Assembly (NCBI GenBank): GCA_945876755.1
Contig: CAMCPM010000010.1
Coordinates: forward strand, 1-64,000
Source: an uncultured Clostridia bacterium
Lineage (GTDB): Bacteria; Bacillota; Clostridia; Oscillospirales; Ruminococcaceae
Direction: 5' to 3'
DNA: 64,000 nucleotides
Of the stretch, positions 32,765 to 40,807 are shown one piece after another. The position numbers and the translations under genes are program-made. The notes beneath the pieces are model-generated. The model saw only the letters and a list, made by a program, of their open reading frames with translations, did no database searches and was not told where the DNA came from. Every line of letters starts with the position of its first letter. Positions within the stretch are counted from its first letter, which is position 1.

Positions 32765-33799
32765 TTACTGTTTAATGGAAATATCATCAAGTGAAAGCGT
32801 TGCAACTGCATTAAGGCTTTCGTCGGCACGTCTGCCTGCAAGATAGTCGTAATATGCCTGACAGCCTATCATTGCCGCATTATCGCCGCAAAGAAACATT
32901 GCAGGCATATAAAGCTTGAAGCCGTTTTCCGCACACTTTTTTTCAAGCAGCGCCCTTACCGCAGAGTTTGCCGAAACGCCTCCCGCAAGTGCAACTGTTT
33001 TATATCCGTACTCCTTGGCGGCGTTTATTGTACGCTCCACAAGAATTTCCGAAATTGTTTTCTGGAAAGCTGCCGCAAGGTCGTTTCTGTTGACGGTTTC
33101 CCCTTTCTGCTCTGCGTTGTGGACGATGTTTATCACCGCAGTTTTAAGTCCCGAAAAAGAAAAATCAAACTCATTTCCCGTAACCTTCGGGTGCGGAAGC
33201 TTATAGGCTTCGGGGTTGCCTTCCTTAGCCGCCTTGTCTATATGCACGCCGCCGGGATATGGAAATCCCAGCACTCTTGCCGCCTTGTCAAAGGCTTCTC
33301 CTGCGGCGTCGTCGCGAGTCCTGCCGATAACGCGGAATTTCGTGTAGTCCAGCACCTCGATAATGTGTGAATGTCCGCCGCTTGCCACAAGGCAAAGATA
33401 AGGCGGTTTAAGCGGCTCGGGGCTGTCCGCGCTTGTAAGGTAGTTTGCAGCAATATGTCCTGCGATATGATGTGTGGGAATAAGCGGCTTTCCCGTAGCC
33501 ATTGCCAGTCCCTTGGCAAAGCTTGTGCCCACAAGAAGCGCGCCGATAAGTCCCGGAGCGTAGGTCACCGCAAAAGCGTCAATATCGTCAAGAGTGCATT
33601 TCGCCTCGTCAAGCGCACGGGTAACAACATCGAGAATGTTTTCGCAGTGCCGCCTTGAAGCAATCTCGGGAACAACGCCGCCGTACTTTTTATGCTCCTC
33701 GATTTGGGAAGCGACAATGTTGGAGTGAATGATTTTTCCGTCCTCCACGACTGCCGCCGCAGTCTCGTCACAGGAGCTTTCTATTGCAAGAATTTTCAT
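32765..33799 (-). CDS. tsaD: tRNA N6-threonylcarbamoyladenosine transferase TsaD
   Basis: 344 aa, ASKHA-fold subunit that transfers threonylcarbamoyl to A37 of ANN-decoding tRNAs. Motifs: MKILAIESSCDETAAAVVED, HSNIVASQIEEHKKYGGVVP, metal-binding THHIAGHIAANYL, LVASGGHSHIIEV, FSFSGLKTAVINIV, VALAGGVSANSAVRALL, DNAAMIGCQAYYDY. Followed immediately upstream by rimI (four bases), a classic arrangement; the partners tsaB and tsaE are not in the window. Confidence 0.97.
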   Translation of the reverse strand: MKILAIESSCDETAAAVVEDGKIIHSNIVASQIEEHKKYGGVVPEIASRRHCENILDVVTRALDEAKCTLDDIDAFAVTYAPGLIGALLVGTSFAKGLAMATGKPLIPTHHIAGHIAANYLTSADSPEPLKPPYLCLVASGGHSHIIEVLDYTKFRVIGRTRDDAAGEAFDKAARVLGFPYPGGVHIDKAAKEGNPEAYKLPHPKVTGNEFDFSFSGLKTAVINIVHNAEQKGETVNRNDLAAAFQKTISEILVERTINAAKEYGYKTVALAGGVSANSAVRALLEKKCAENGFKLYMPAMFLCGDNAAMIGCQAYYDYLAGRRADESLNAVATLSLDDISIKQ

Positions 33800-33803
33800 A
33801 CTA

Positions 33804-34250
33804 TCATTTCCTTATAAATTTAGTCATCAGCACAGCGTTTTCTTTCGGGTCGGAGTAGAAATTCTTACGCAGTCCCACACGCTCAAAGCCGTTTTTTTCG
33901 TAAAGCGAAATTGCCGCAAGATTGCTTTCACGGACTTCAAGCCCGACAGTAAAGGCCTCATCGGGAAGCGCTCCGAAAAAGGCTTCAAGAAGTTTTCCGC
34001 CGACTCCTTTTCTGCGGTACTCCTCCGCCGTTGCTACGCTGTAAATATCGGCGCTGTCGAGAACGTATACGCCTGTTATAAATCCGCAGACCGCACCATC
34101 ACAGACAGCCGCAAGAGTTACCGCATTTTCCTGAGCAAGTGCATTTGCAAAAGCCGCCTCGCTCCACGGCTGGGGTATGCTCATACGCTCAATTTCGGCA
34201 ATTGCGGAAACATCCTCCAAAACCGCTTTTCTTACTATTATATCACTCAT
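33804..34250 (-). CDS. rimI: Ribosomal-protein-alanine acetyltransferase
   Basis: 148 aa from ATG 34250 (MSDIIVRKAVLEDVSAIAEI), five bases after AAGG; the tracked start adds five residues. GNAT fold with acetyl-CoA loop in TAEEYRRKGVGGKLLEAFF and LEVRESNLAAISLYEKNGFE. RimI acetylates the N-terminus of ribosomal protein S18 in E. coli. It overlaps the dihydrouridine-synthase gene by eight bases and abuts tsaD, the usual context. Confidence 0.9.
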   Translation of the reverse strand: MSDIIVRKAVLEDVSAIAEIERMSIPQPWSEAAFANALAQENAVTLAAVCDGAVCGFITGVYVLDSADIYSVATAEEYRRKGVGGKLLEAFFGALPDEAFTVGLEVRESNLAAISLYEKNGFERVGLRKNFYSDPKENAVLMTKFIRK

Positions 34251-35220
34251 TGCACCTTTTCGCAACCTCTTCGCAAAGTTCTCTCAAATCGTCCGTACTG
34301 CTAAGCTTTCCGCAGCGGTTTCTAAGTCCCGCCGCACCCGGCATACCCTTTAAATAATATGCGCACTGCCGCCTTGCCTCGCTCATGCCGATACGTTCGC
34401 CCTTGTATTTTACCGCAAGCTCCACCTGCCTGCACATCATATCAAGACGTTCGTTAAGCGTCGGCTCAGGCAGTATCTCGCCCGTTTCAAGGTAATGCTT
34501 TATCTGCCCGAAAAGCCACGGCTTTCCGTAGCTTCCCCTGCCTATCATAACAAGGTCGCAACCCGTTTGACGGTACATTTTCGCTGCCGTTTCGGGAGAA
34601 TTTACATCGCCGTTTCCTATGACGGGAATTTTCACCGCTTCCTTTACCTGACGAATTATATTCCAATCGGCTTTGCCGTGATACATCTGATTTTTCGTAC
34701 GCCCGTGTACCGCAACTGCCGCTGCGCCTGCCTGTTCCATTGCCTTGGCAAACTCAACAGCGTTGACGTTTTGCTCGTCCCAGCCCTTGCGAAATTTTAC
34801 CGTAACGGGCACGGGTACTGCCTTTGCCGCCGCTTCAACGATTTCCGCCGCAAGCCTTATATCCTTCATAAGTGCGCTGCCTGCGCCGTTTCCTGCGACC
34901 TTAGGCACGGGGCAGCCCATGTTTATGTCGATAATGTCGGGGCGGTACTCCATAAGCCGTTTTGCCGCCTCGGCGATAAACTCGGGCTCGCTGCCGAAAA
35001 GCTGCAGGGCATAGGGACGCTCGCTTTCCAGAACGGTGCAAAGCTCCTCGGTTTTGCGGTCGGAATAGCACAAGCCTTTTGCGGAGATCATCTCCGACAC
35101 CATGTATGCACAGCCGTTTTCCTTGCACAGCGCGCGGTATGCTCTGTCCGCAACCGAAGCCATAGGCGCAAGCGCCGCCGTTTTTTCAATTTTTACGTTT
35201 CCTATGCAGATGTATTCCAA
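34243..35220 (-). CDS. dusB: tRNA-dihydrouridine synthase
   Basis: 325 aa flavoenzyme reducing uridine to dihydrouridine in tRNA. Motifs: LAPMASVADRAYRALCKENG, YALQLFGSEPEFIAEAAKRL, DIINDMGCPVPK-like IDINMGCPVPKVAGNGAG, the catalytic Cys region in that loop, VKFRKGWDEQ, VHGRTKNQMYHGKADW, IPVIGNGDVNS, MIGRGSYGKPWLF. Family membership is certain; the DusB label is by overall similarity and Firmicutes usage. Overlaps rimI. Confidence 0.92.
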   Translation of the reverse strand: MEYICIGNVKIEKTAALAPMASVADRAYRALCKENGCAYMVSEMISAKGLCYSDRKTEELCTVLESERPYALQLFGSEPEFIAEAAKRLMEYRPDIIDINMGCPVPKVAGNGAGSALMKDIRLAAEIVEAAAKAVPVPVTVKFRKGWDEQNVNAVEFAKAMEQAGAAAVAVHGRTKNQMYHGKADWNIIRQVKEAVKIPVIGNGDVNSPETAAKMYRQTGCDLVMIGRGSYGKPWLFGQIKHYLETGEILPEPTLNERLDMMCRQVELAVKYKGERIGMSEARRQCAYYLKGMPGAAGLRNRCGKLSSTDDLRELCEEVAKRCNE

Positions 35221-35255
35221 GCAGGTACTTCCTTTCAGTTCCCGATAAGATTTTT

Positions 35256-35338
35256 TAATGCGTAATTCGTAATGCTTAATTCGTAATTAATGTGGCACAT
35301 ACCGCTCTTTTTTATCTTAAATTCCGCATTACGCATTA
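35256..35338. repeat. REP-like inverted repeat (TAATGCGTAAT)
   Basis: TAATGCGTAAT (35256-35266) and ATTACGCATTA (35328-35338) are perfect inverted copies. The first is followed by TCGTAATGCTTAATTCGTAA, so AATTCGTAA-type units are tandem. A close relative overlaps the end of smc at 40789-40807. The rest of this 150-base gap between dus and the CmpB-type gene has no other feature. Confidence 0.6.
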
Positions 35339-35373
35339 TATTAAATTCCGATTTACCAACACGCCGTAAATCA

Positions 35374-35883
35374 TCACCGTAATAATATCACAACATCAAT
35401 TAGAATTGCCCCGATAAGTACGGCGGCGGTAATTTTCAACGCTCTGCCGCTCATTCTGTCCGTAACGTATTTAGCTACAGGGTGCAGAAGCTTTACCAGA
35501 AGCACGCACAGTACCCCTAAAATAAAGCTGCTGCCAAGAGCTATCCTGCCGTCAAAATTGAACTTCCAGTCATAGTAATCCCAAAGCCGTTCCTCTGTGA
35601 AAAAATCCAGCAGATACGATGCAGCAAGCTCGGCGGCAGTGGTAAGCAGAGTACCGAAAACAAATATTTTCAGCACGCTTTTTTCCTTGCGGAAAATCAG
35701 CAGCAAAGCCATTGCACAGAAGCCGTATATCGGGCAAATCGGCAGGTGAAGCCAGCCGCGCTCCGCAAATCTTCCCCACACAATTGAAGTGAGAATTGTT
35801 TCGTATGCCCAGCCGATAAAGCCGTAAAACACGAACTCAATCGCAAGCGCCGAAATCGTTTCGGACTTAGCCCTTGGCGTCAT
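35374..35883 (-). CDS. CmpB-family membrane protein (PF06541-type)
   Basis: 169 aa, about five membrane helices. Family features: FVFYGFIGWAYETILTSIVW near the N-terminus, GWLHLPICPIYGFCAM, TTAAELAASYLLDFFTEE and LWDYYDWKFNFDGRIALGSS. These proteins are annotated as putative ABC transporter membrane subunits, though no ATPase lies nearby and the true role is unsettled. Its start overlaps the polA 3' end by 17 bases, so it is translated from the polA transcript. Confidence 0.8.
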   Translation of the reverse strand: MTPRAKSETISALAIEFVFYGFIGWAYETILTSIVWGRFAERGWLHLPICPIYGFCAMALLLIFRKEKSVLKIFVFGTLLTTAAELAASYLLDFFTEERLWDYYDWKFNFDGRIALGSSFILGVLCVLLVKLLHPVAKYVTDRMSGRALKITAAVLIGAILIDVVILLR

Positions 35884-38404
35884 ACCATGTCCTGCCCTTT
35901 GAAACGTCGGCGGTAAGCGGAATATCCAGCTTTGCCGCGCTGCGCATTTCCTCGCCCAGCACCGCCGAGGCGCGCTCTGCGTCCTTTTCGCTTACCTCGA
36001 TGATAAGCTCGTCGTGTACCTGCAAGATAAGCCGCGCGTCAAGCTTTTCCGCTTTCAGCCGCTTGTAAACCTTTATCATCGCAATTTTGATTATGTCCGC
36101 CGCAGTACCTTGAATAGGAGCGTTCATTGCGGCTCGCTTGCCGAATGCCTGAATATTCTTGTTGGAATTTTTCAGCTCGGGAATAGGTCTGCGCCTGCCG
36201 AACATCGTTACCGCATAACCCTTTTCCTGCGCATCGGCAACGGTTTGCTCCATAAAGCTTTTAACGCCGGGGTATTTCGCAAGGTAATTCTTGATATATC
36301 TGTCCGCCTCGGCAACTGATACGCCGATATCCTTTGAAAGTGAGAACGCACCAATACCGTAGACAATACCGAAGTTTACCGCTTTTGCCGCACGGCGCAT
36401 CTCTGATGTGACCATATCCGCAGGCATATCAAAAACCTGCGCAGCGGTCGCAGTATGGATATCCATGCCCTTGTTGAAGCCGTCCTGCATATTTTTATCA
36501 CCGCTCATGTGAGAGAGTATACGCAGCTCGATCTGGCTGTAATCCGCATCAAGAAGCACATAACCCTCCTCGGCAACAAAAAATTTACGCATATTTCTTC
36601 CCAGCTCGGTTCGTACGGGAATATTCTGCACATTCGGCTCGGCAGAGGAAATTCGTCCCGTTCTGGTCTCCGTCTGCTTGAATACCGAATGGACTCTGCC
36701 GTCATCTGCAATGACCTTGAGCAGTCCCTCCACATAAGTTGAATTAAGCTTTGAAAGCTGGCGGTACTGCAAAATCGCGTCAACTATCTCATGCTTGTCG
36801 CGGAGATTTTCCAGAACGTCCGCATTGGTGGAGTAGCCCGTTTTAGTCTTCTTGCCTGCGGGAAGTCCCATTTCCTCAAAAAGCACGACACCAAGCTGTT
36901 TTGGCGAACCAATGTTGAACTCGTGTCCTGCCATAAAACAAATCTGCTGTTCAAGTCCTGTCATTTCCTCGGTAAGCTTTTCGCCGAACGCCTTTATACC
37001 TTCGCAGTCAACACGCACACCGTAATGCTCCATCGAAGCCAGCACCTCGGTAAGCGGCAGTTCAACCTCGTCAAGAAGCCATGTCATGCCCTGCTTTTCC
37101 GTTTCCGCAAGCATTGTGGGGATAAGCGTGTCAAGGGCGGCAATTTCGGAAAATTCCCCTAAATCCTCATATGTTGGCGAGCCGTACTCGGCGCACATTC
37201 TCTCCGTTGTATACTCAGACGAATTTGTGTTTAGAATGTACCCAAGAATGTCCGCGTCGGCGGCAATATTTTTAAGTTCTGTGCCGTTTTTGATACAGAA
37301 GCGGTACACCGGTTTTGCGTTTGCAGTATACTTTTTGCACCCCGAAGAAAGAAAATCAAGCTGCATTTTTTTGTCCGAAACGGTGTAGATTTTGCCCTCC
37401 GAAATAAGCTGCATTACGCCGTCTTTAATCAGGAAGGAAGCCTGTTTAAGAGCAGTAATATCCCCCGAAAATTCGCCGCATACCGCATACTCCTTTTTAG
37501 TCGGAGCAGCAATTTCCGCCGCCGTTTCGGTTACGGCAGCAGGCTTGATTTTAAGGCGTTCAAGCAGCTTGAACATTTCAAGCTCTGTAAGCAGCGACGA
37601 GATTTTTCCCTCGTCTGCTTCGCCTGTTTTGTACGCCGAAATATCCGTTTCGATTGGCGCATTTTTTACGATAGTTGCAAGCCACTTGCTCTGCTCCGCA
37701 TCGGCTTTTCCGGCTTCAAGCTTTGCAAGCACGGACTTTGTAGCTATTACCGCTCCGCTTTCAAGGGCGGAATAAAGTTCCTCAATGGTGTGATAGTCCT
37801 TGATAAGCTGGGTAGCGGTTTTCTCGCCAATACCCTTAACGCCGCTAATGTTGTCGGAGCTGTCACCCATCAGCGCTTTCAGGTCGATAAGTTCAATTGG
37901 CTTGATGCCATAATCCTCGATAAATTTCGCCTCGTCGTATTTAATCGTACCCTTTGTTGTGTGGAGCATGACTGTCGTTCCGCCGCCGATAAGCTGGAGG
38001 GAATCCCTATCCCCAGTGAGAATATAGCACTCGCCGTTTTCGTCGACGCAAAGCTTTGAAAGCGTGCCGAGAATGTCGTCCGCCTCGTACCCCTCGCACT
38101 CGATGACCCTTGTACCCATAGCCTTCAGCAGTTCCTTTATCATCGGCATCTGCTGTGCAAGCTCGTCGGGCATACCGTGGCGGTTTGCCTTGTAGCTTTC
38201 CACAGCTTTATGTCGAAACGTGGGCGCACGCAGGTCAAAGGCAACAGCTATACCGTCGGGGTGCAATTCGCCGACCATAGCAAGGTAAATATTCATAAAA
38301 CCCGTCACGGCGTTGGTATAAACGCCCTTTTTGTTGGACAGCATTTTTATTCCGTAAAACGCGCGGTTCATAATGCTGTTACCGTCTATGGCAAGCAGTT
38401 TCAT
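35867..38404 (-). CDS. polA: DNA polymerase I
   Basis: 845 aa. N-terminal 5'-nuclease domain (LLAIDGNSIMNRAFYGIKML; GDSSDNISGVKGIGEKTATQ). The middle (~295-460) has the 3'-5' exonuclease fold length, but I see no DxE or Tyr/Asp active-site motifs, so proofreading is probably absent, as in Bacillus and Thermus. Polymerase motifs A (DADYSQIELRILSHMSG), B (RRAAKAVNFGIVYGIGAFSL) and C (LQVHDELIIEV) are intact. RBS AAAAGGAG. Acts in repair and Okazaki-fragment processing. The gene is followed by the CmpB-type gene with a short overlap. Confidence 0.97.
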   Translation of the reverse strand: MKLLAIDGNSIMNRAFYGIKMLSNKKGVYTNAVTGFMNIYLAMVGELHPDGIAVAFDLRAPTFRHKAVESYKANRHGMPDELAQQMPMIKELLKAMGTRVIECEGYEADDILGTLSKLCVDENGECYILTGDRDSLQLIGGGTTVMLHTTKGTIKYDEAKFIEDYGIKPIELIDLKALMGDSSDNISGVKGIGEKTATQLIKDYHTIEELYSALESGAVIATKSVLAKLEAGKADAEQSKWLATIVKNAPIETDISAYKTGEADEGKISSLLTELEMFKLLERLKIKPAAVTETAAEIAAPTKKEYAVCGEFSGDITALKQASFLIKDGVMQLISEGKIYTVSDKKMQLDFLSSGCKKYTANAKPVYRFCIKNGTELKNIAADADILGYILNTNSSEYTTERMCAEYGSPTYEDLGEFSEIAALDTLIPTMLAETEKQGMTWLLDEVELPLTEVLASMEHYGVRVDCEGIKAFGEKLTEEMTGLEQQICFMAGHEFNIGSPKQLGVVLFEEMGLPAGKKTKTGYSTNADVLENLRDKHEIVDAILQYRQLSKLNSTYVEGLLKVIADDGRVHSVFKQTETRTGRISSAEPNVQNIPVRTELGRNMRKFFVAEEGYVLLDADYSQIELRILSHMSGDKNMQDGFNKGMDIHTATAAQVFDMPADMVTSEMRRAAKAVNFGIVYGIGAFSLSKDIGVSVAEADRYIKNYLAKYPGVKSFMEQTVADAQEKGYAVTMFGRRRPIPELKNSNKNIQAFGKRAAMNAPIQGTAADIIKIAMIKVYKRLKAEKLDARLILQVHDELIIEVSEKDAERASAVLGEEMRSAAKLDIPLTADVSKGRTWYDAKG

Positions 38405-38441
38405 AGCTTTATACTCCTTTTATTTTATCCGCAGAAAGCGG

Positions 38442-39008
38442 TTACTTTACAAAAAATTCTTTCAGCTTTTTCAGAGCAAGTGCCCTGTGGCTGACAGCGT
38501 TTTTCTCCTCTGCGGAAAGCTCGGCAAAGGATTTTTCGCCGTACATAAATATCGGGTCGTAGCCAAAACCGTTAGTACCACGATTTTCGTAACCTATCTT
38601 CCCGAAGCATTTTCCCTCGAAATAGCGTTCCCTGCCCTGCTTGTCAATATAGCAGATGCAGCAGGCAAAATCCGCCGTGCGCTTCTCGTCAGGAACGTCC
38701 TTCATTTCCGCAAGCACCTTCGCTTTGCGCTGTCCCTCTGGAGCGTATCTTGCAGAGTAAATTCCGGGCGCTCCGTTCAAGGCTTCGATTTCAAGTCCGC
38801 TGTCGTCGGCAAGAACAGGAAGTCCCGTTAAATCATATACTGCTTTCGCTTTCAGGTAAGCATTTTCGGCAAAGGTTTTTCCCGTTTCTTCAACCTCGAT
38901 ATCAGCGCCCGATTCCGCCTGCGAAATGACCTCAATTCCCGCAGGTTCAAGAATTTCACGGATCTCACGGAGCTTGTTTTTATTGTTTGACGCAAGAATT
39001 ATTTTCAT
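38442..39008 (-). CDS. rdgB: XTP/dITP pyrophosphatase (RdgB/HAM1)
   Basis: 188 aa. Removes deaminated purine nucleotides from the pool. Motifs: IILASNNKNKLREIREILEP, VLADDSGLEIEALNGAPGIY with catalytic Asp, GYDPIFMYGEKSFAELSAEE, NAVSHRALALKKL. Lies three bases after ftsY on the same strand and 37 bases before polA. Confidence 0.96.
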   Translation of the reverse strand: MKIILASNNKNKLREIREILEPAGIEVISQAESGADIEVEETGKTFAENAYLKAKAVYDLTGLPVLADDSGLEIEALNGAPGIYSARYAPEGQRKAKVLAEMKDVPDEKRTADFACCICYIDKQGRERYFEGKCFGKIGYENRGTNGFGYDPIFMYGEKSFAELSAEEKNAVSHRALALKKLKEFFVK

Positions 39009-39011
39009 ATA

Positions 39012-40244
39012 TTATTCCTCAGTATCGGTGTCTTCTTTTTTCTTTTTGCCAAAGGAAATTTCCTTAAACAAAAATCCGAATTTGCCGTTCTTCAAATCCT
39101 TTTTCTCCTGCACTTCTTCCTCTGCTTCGGCGGTTTCCTCTGCTTCCGTTACAGACTCTTCTTCCGCTTCGGGAACGATTTCCTCTGCTTCCGGAGTTGT
39201 CTCTGTTTCTTCCGCAATTTCCGTAACAGCCTCTTCCGTTTCGTGAATTTCTTCGGTAACTTCTTCCGCAAATTCCTCGGGAATATCTTCTTTCTCACCG
39301 TCGGTCAGGCGCTCATAGTTGTACTCAAAATCGGTTTCTGTTTCAAAGAGAGCATCTGCAAAATCTTTTGCATGGAAGTCCTGCAAATCGTCAAGCTTTT
39401 CGCCTACGCCCACAAGCTTAACAGGTATGCCAAGCTCACGGTGAATGGAAATGATTATGCCGCCCTTTGCGGTGCCGTCAAGCTTTGTGAGGACAATTCC
39501 CGTAATTTCCGCAGCCTCGCTAAAAAGCTTCGCCTGATTGACCGCGTTTTGTCCCGTTGTTGAGTCCAGAACAAGCAGCGTTTCAAGAGAGCAGCCCTCC
39601 GCCTGCTGGTGTACGATACGGCTGATTTTTTTCAGCTCGTCCATAAGATTTTTCTTGTTGTGGAGACGTCCTGCTGTGTCGCAGATAAGCACGTCCGTCC
39701 CCCTCGCCTTTGCCGCAGTTACCGCGTCAAAAACTACCGAAGCAGGGTCAGAGCCTTCGGCGTGCTTCACGATATCGACTCCTGCACGCTCCGTCCAAAC
39801 CTCAAGCTGCTCGATAGCAGCCGCACGGAAGGTATCCGCCGCCGCAACAAGAACGCTCTTTCCCTCGTTTTTGTAACGTGCTGCAAGCTTGCCGATGGTA
39901 GTGGTTTTTCCTGCGCCGTTCACACCAATAACAAGAATGACCGCAGGCTTTGCGGAAGTGTCAATACCCTTGTCCTCGCCCAGCATTTCGATGATTATCT
40001 CTTTAAGCTCGGTTTTTATTTGAGCAGGGTCGGTAATACCCTTTTCCTTGACTTTTTTGCGAAGCTCGCCGCAGATATCGAGAGAGGTCTCCACACCGAT
40101 ATCGCAGGTGATGAGCAACTCCTCAAGCTCCTCGAAAAACTCCTCGTCGATTTTTGTAAAAGAATTCATCAGCGATTCAAGCTTGCCCATCATTGAATCC
40201 TTGGTCTTTTTCAGACCTGCGGCAATTTTGCTGAAAATGTTCAT
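39012..40244 (-). CDS. ftsY: SRP receptor FtsY with C-terminal acidic extension
   Basis: 410 aa GTPase that docks signal-recognition-particle/ribosome complexes at the membrane. NG domain at 1-300: amphipathic start MNIFSKIAAGLKKTKDSMMG, N-domain helices, G1 in VIGVNGAGKTTTIGKLAARY, ADTFRAAAIEQLEVW, G3 in LICDTAGRLHNKKNLMDEL, G4 in VLTKLDGTAKGG, and GVGEKLDDLQDFHAKDFADA. The remaining ~105 residues are Glu/Thr/Val-rich (EEFAEEVTEEIHETEEAVTE) and end in FGFLFKEISFGKKKKED, a basic-hydrophobic patch. Family members with an acidic A domain normally carry it before the NG domain; here it follows. The GTPase core looks complete. Confidence 0.95.
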   Translation of the reverse strand: MNIFSKIAAGLKKTKDSMMGKLESLMNSFTKIDEEFFEELEELLITCDIGVETSLDICGELRKKVKEKGITDPAQIKTELKEIIIEMLGEDKGIDTSAKPAVILVIGVNGAGKTTTIGKLAARYKNEGKSVLVAAADTFRAAAIEQLEVWTERAGVDIVKHAEGSDPASVVFDAVTAAKARGTDVLICDTAGRLHNKKNLMDELKKISRIVHQQAEGCSLETLLVLDSTTGQNAVNQAKLFSEAAEITGIVLTKLDGTAKGGIIISIHRELGIPVKLVGVGEKLDDLQDFHAKDFADALFETETDFEYNYERLTDGEKEDIPEEFAEEVTEEIHETEEAVTEIAEETETTPEAEEIVPEAEEESVTEAEETAEAEEEVQEKKDLKNGKFGFLFKEISFGKKKKEDTDTEE

Positions 40245-40304
40245 TGCCAGAACCTCCTTGATTATTTAAATATATAAACTTCTGTTTTTACGAAGAAATA
40301 ATTC

Positions 40305-40733
40305 TTAGTTCTCATACCTTGAAAGCACCGACAGCATTTCTTCAAGTTCCTGCTGCTGATTCGTGAAGCCTGACCCTAAAATCTTAGGGGCGACCTGAAA
40401 TTTCAGCTTTAAGTCCTTTCTTTCCATCAGAAATACCGCTTCTATCATATACTGTCCGAAAAGACTTTTATGTATTTTCAGCTTTTTCACAAAACTCATT
40501 TCAAAGGCACTTTTTTCGCAATCGCAAAGGAAATATAGCAAACTCGGAAATCTTGCGGTAAGAAGCCTCCCCCTGTCCGTACAAGCTGCAAATCCGGGAA
40601 GCACGTTTCTTGTTCCGACTCCGGCAAAAAAATCCGTACGCTTGAAAACGCAATAAACCGAAGCGGTGCAGCTTTCACCCGGCAAAAGCATTGCCGCGAA
40701 AGCCTCGTCCATATTCTGCTGATTGAATTTCAT
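40305..40733 (-). CDS. Hypothetical protein (142 aa)
   Basis: ATG 40733 (MKFNQQNMDEAFAAMLLPGE) follows AGGAGG seven bases upstream and replaces the tracked start. The protein reads as a mixed alpha/beta fold with SCTASVYCVFKRTDFFAGVG, FAACTDRGRLLTARFPSLLY and EMSFVKKLKIHKSLFGQYMI, and a Gln/Glu-rich tail. This resembles the PH-like fold of some bacterial proteins (a small barrel with a helix), but no family is certain. Located between smc and ftsY on the same strand. Confidence 0.65.
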   Translation of the reverse strand: MKFNQQNMDEAFAAMLLPGESCTASVYCVFKRTDFFAGVGTRNVLPGFAACTDRGRLLTARFPSLLYFLCDCEKSAFEMSFVKKLKIHKSLFGQYMIEAVFLMERKDLKLKFQVAPKILGSGFTNQQQELEEMLSVLSRYEN

Positions 40734-40788
40734 TGTACGAACCTCCTTGATAGTTGCATTGAATGTTAAGCTGTACAAAACAATTCCG

Positions 40789-40807
40789 AATTACGCATTA
40801 CGAATTA
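40789..40807. repeat. REP-like unit overlapping the smc stop codon
   Basis: ATTACGCATTACGAATTA-type sequence matching the repeat at 35256-35338. The smc stop codon TAA (40798-40800) lies within it, so the repeat end now defines the protein's last residues (DVNS). Confidence 0.5.
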
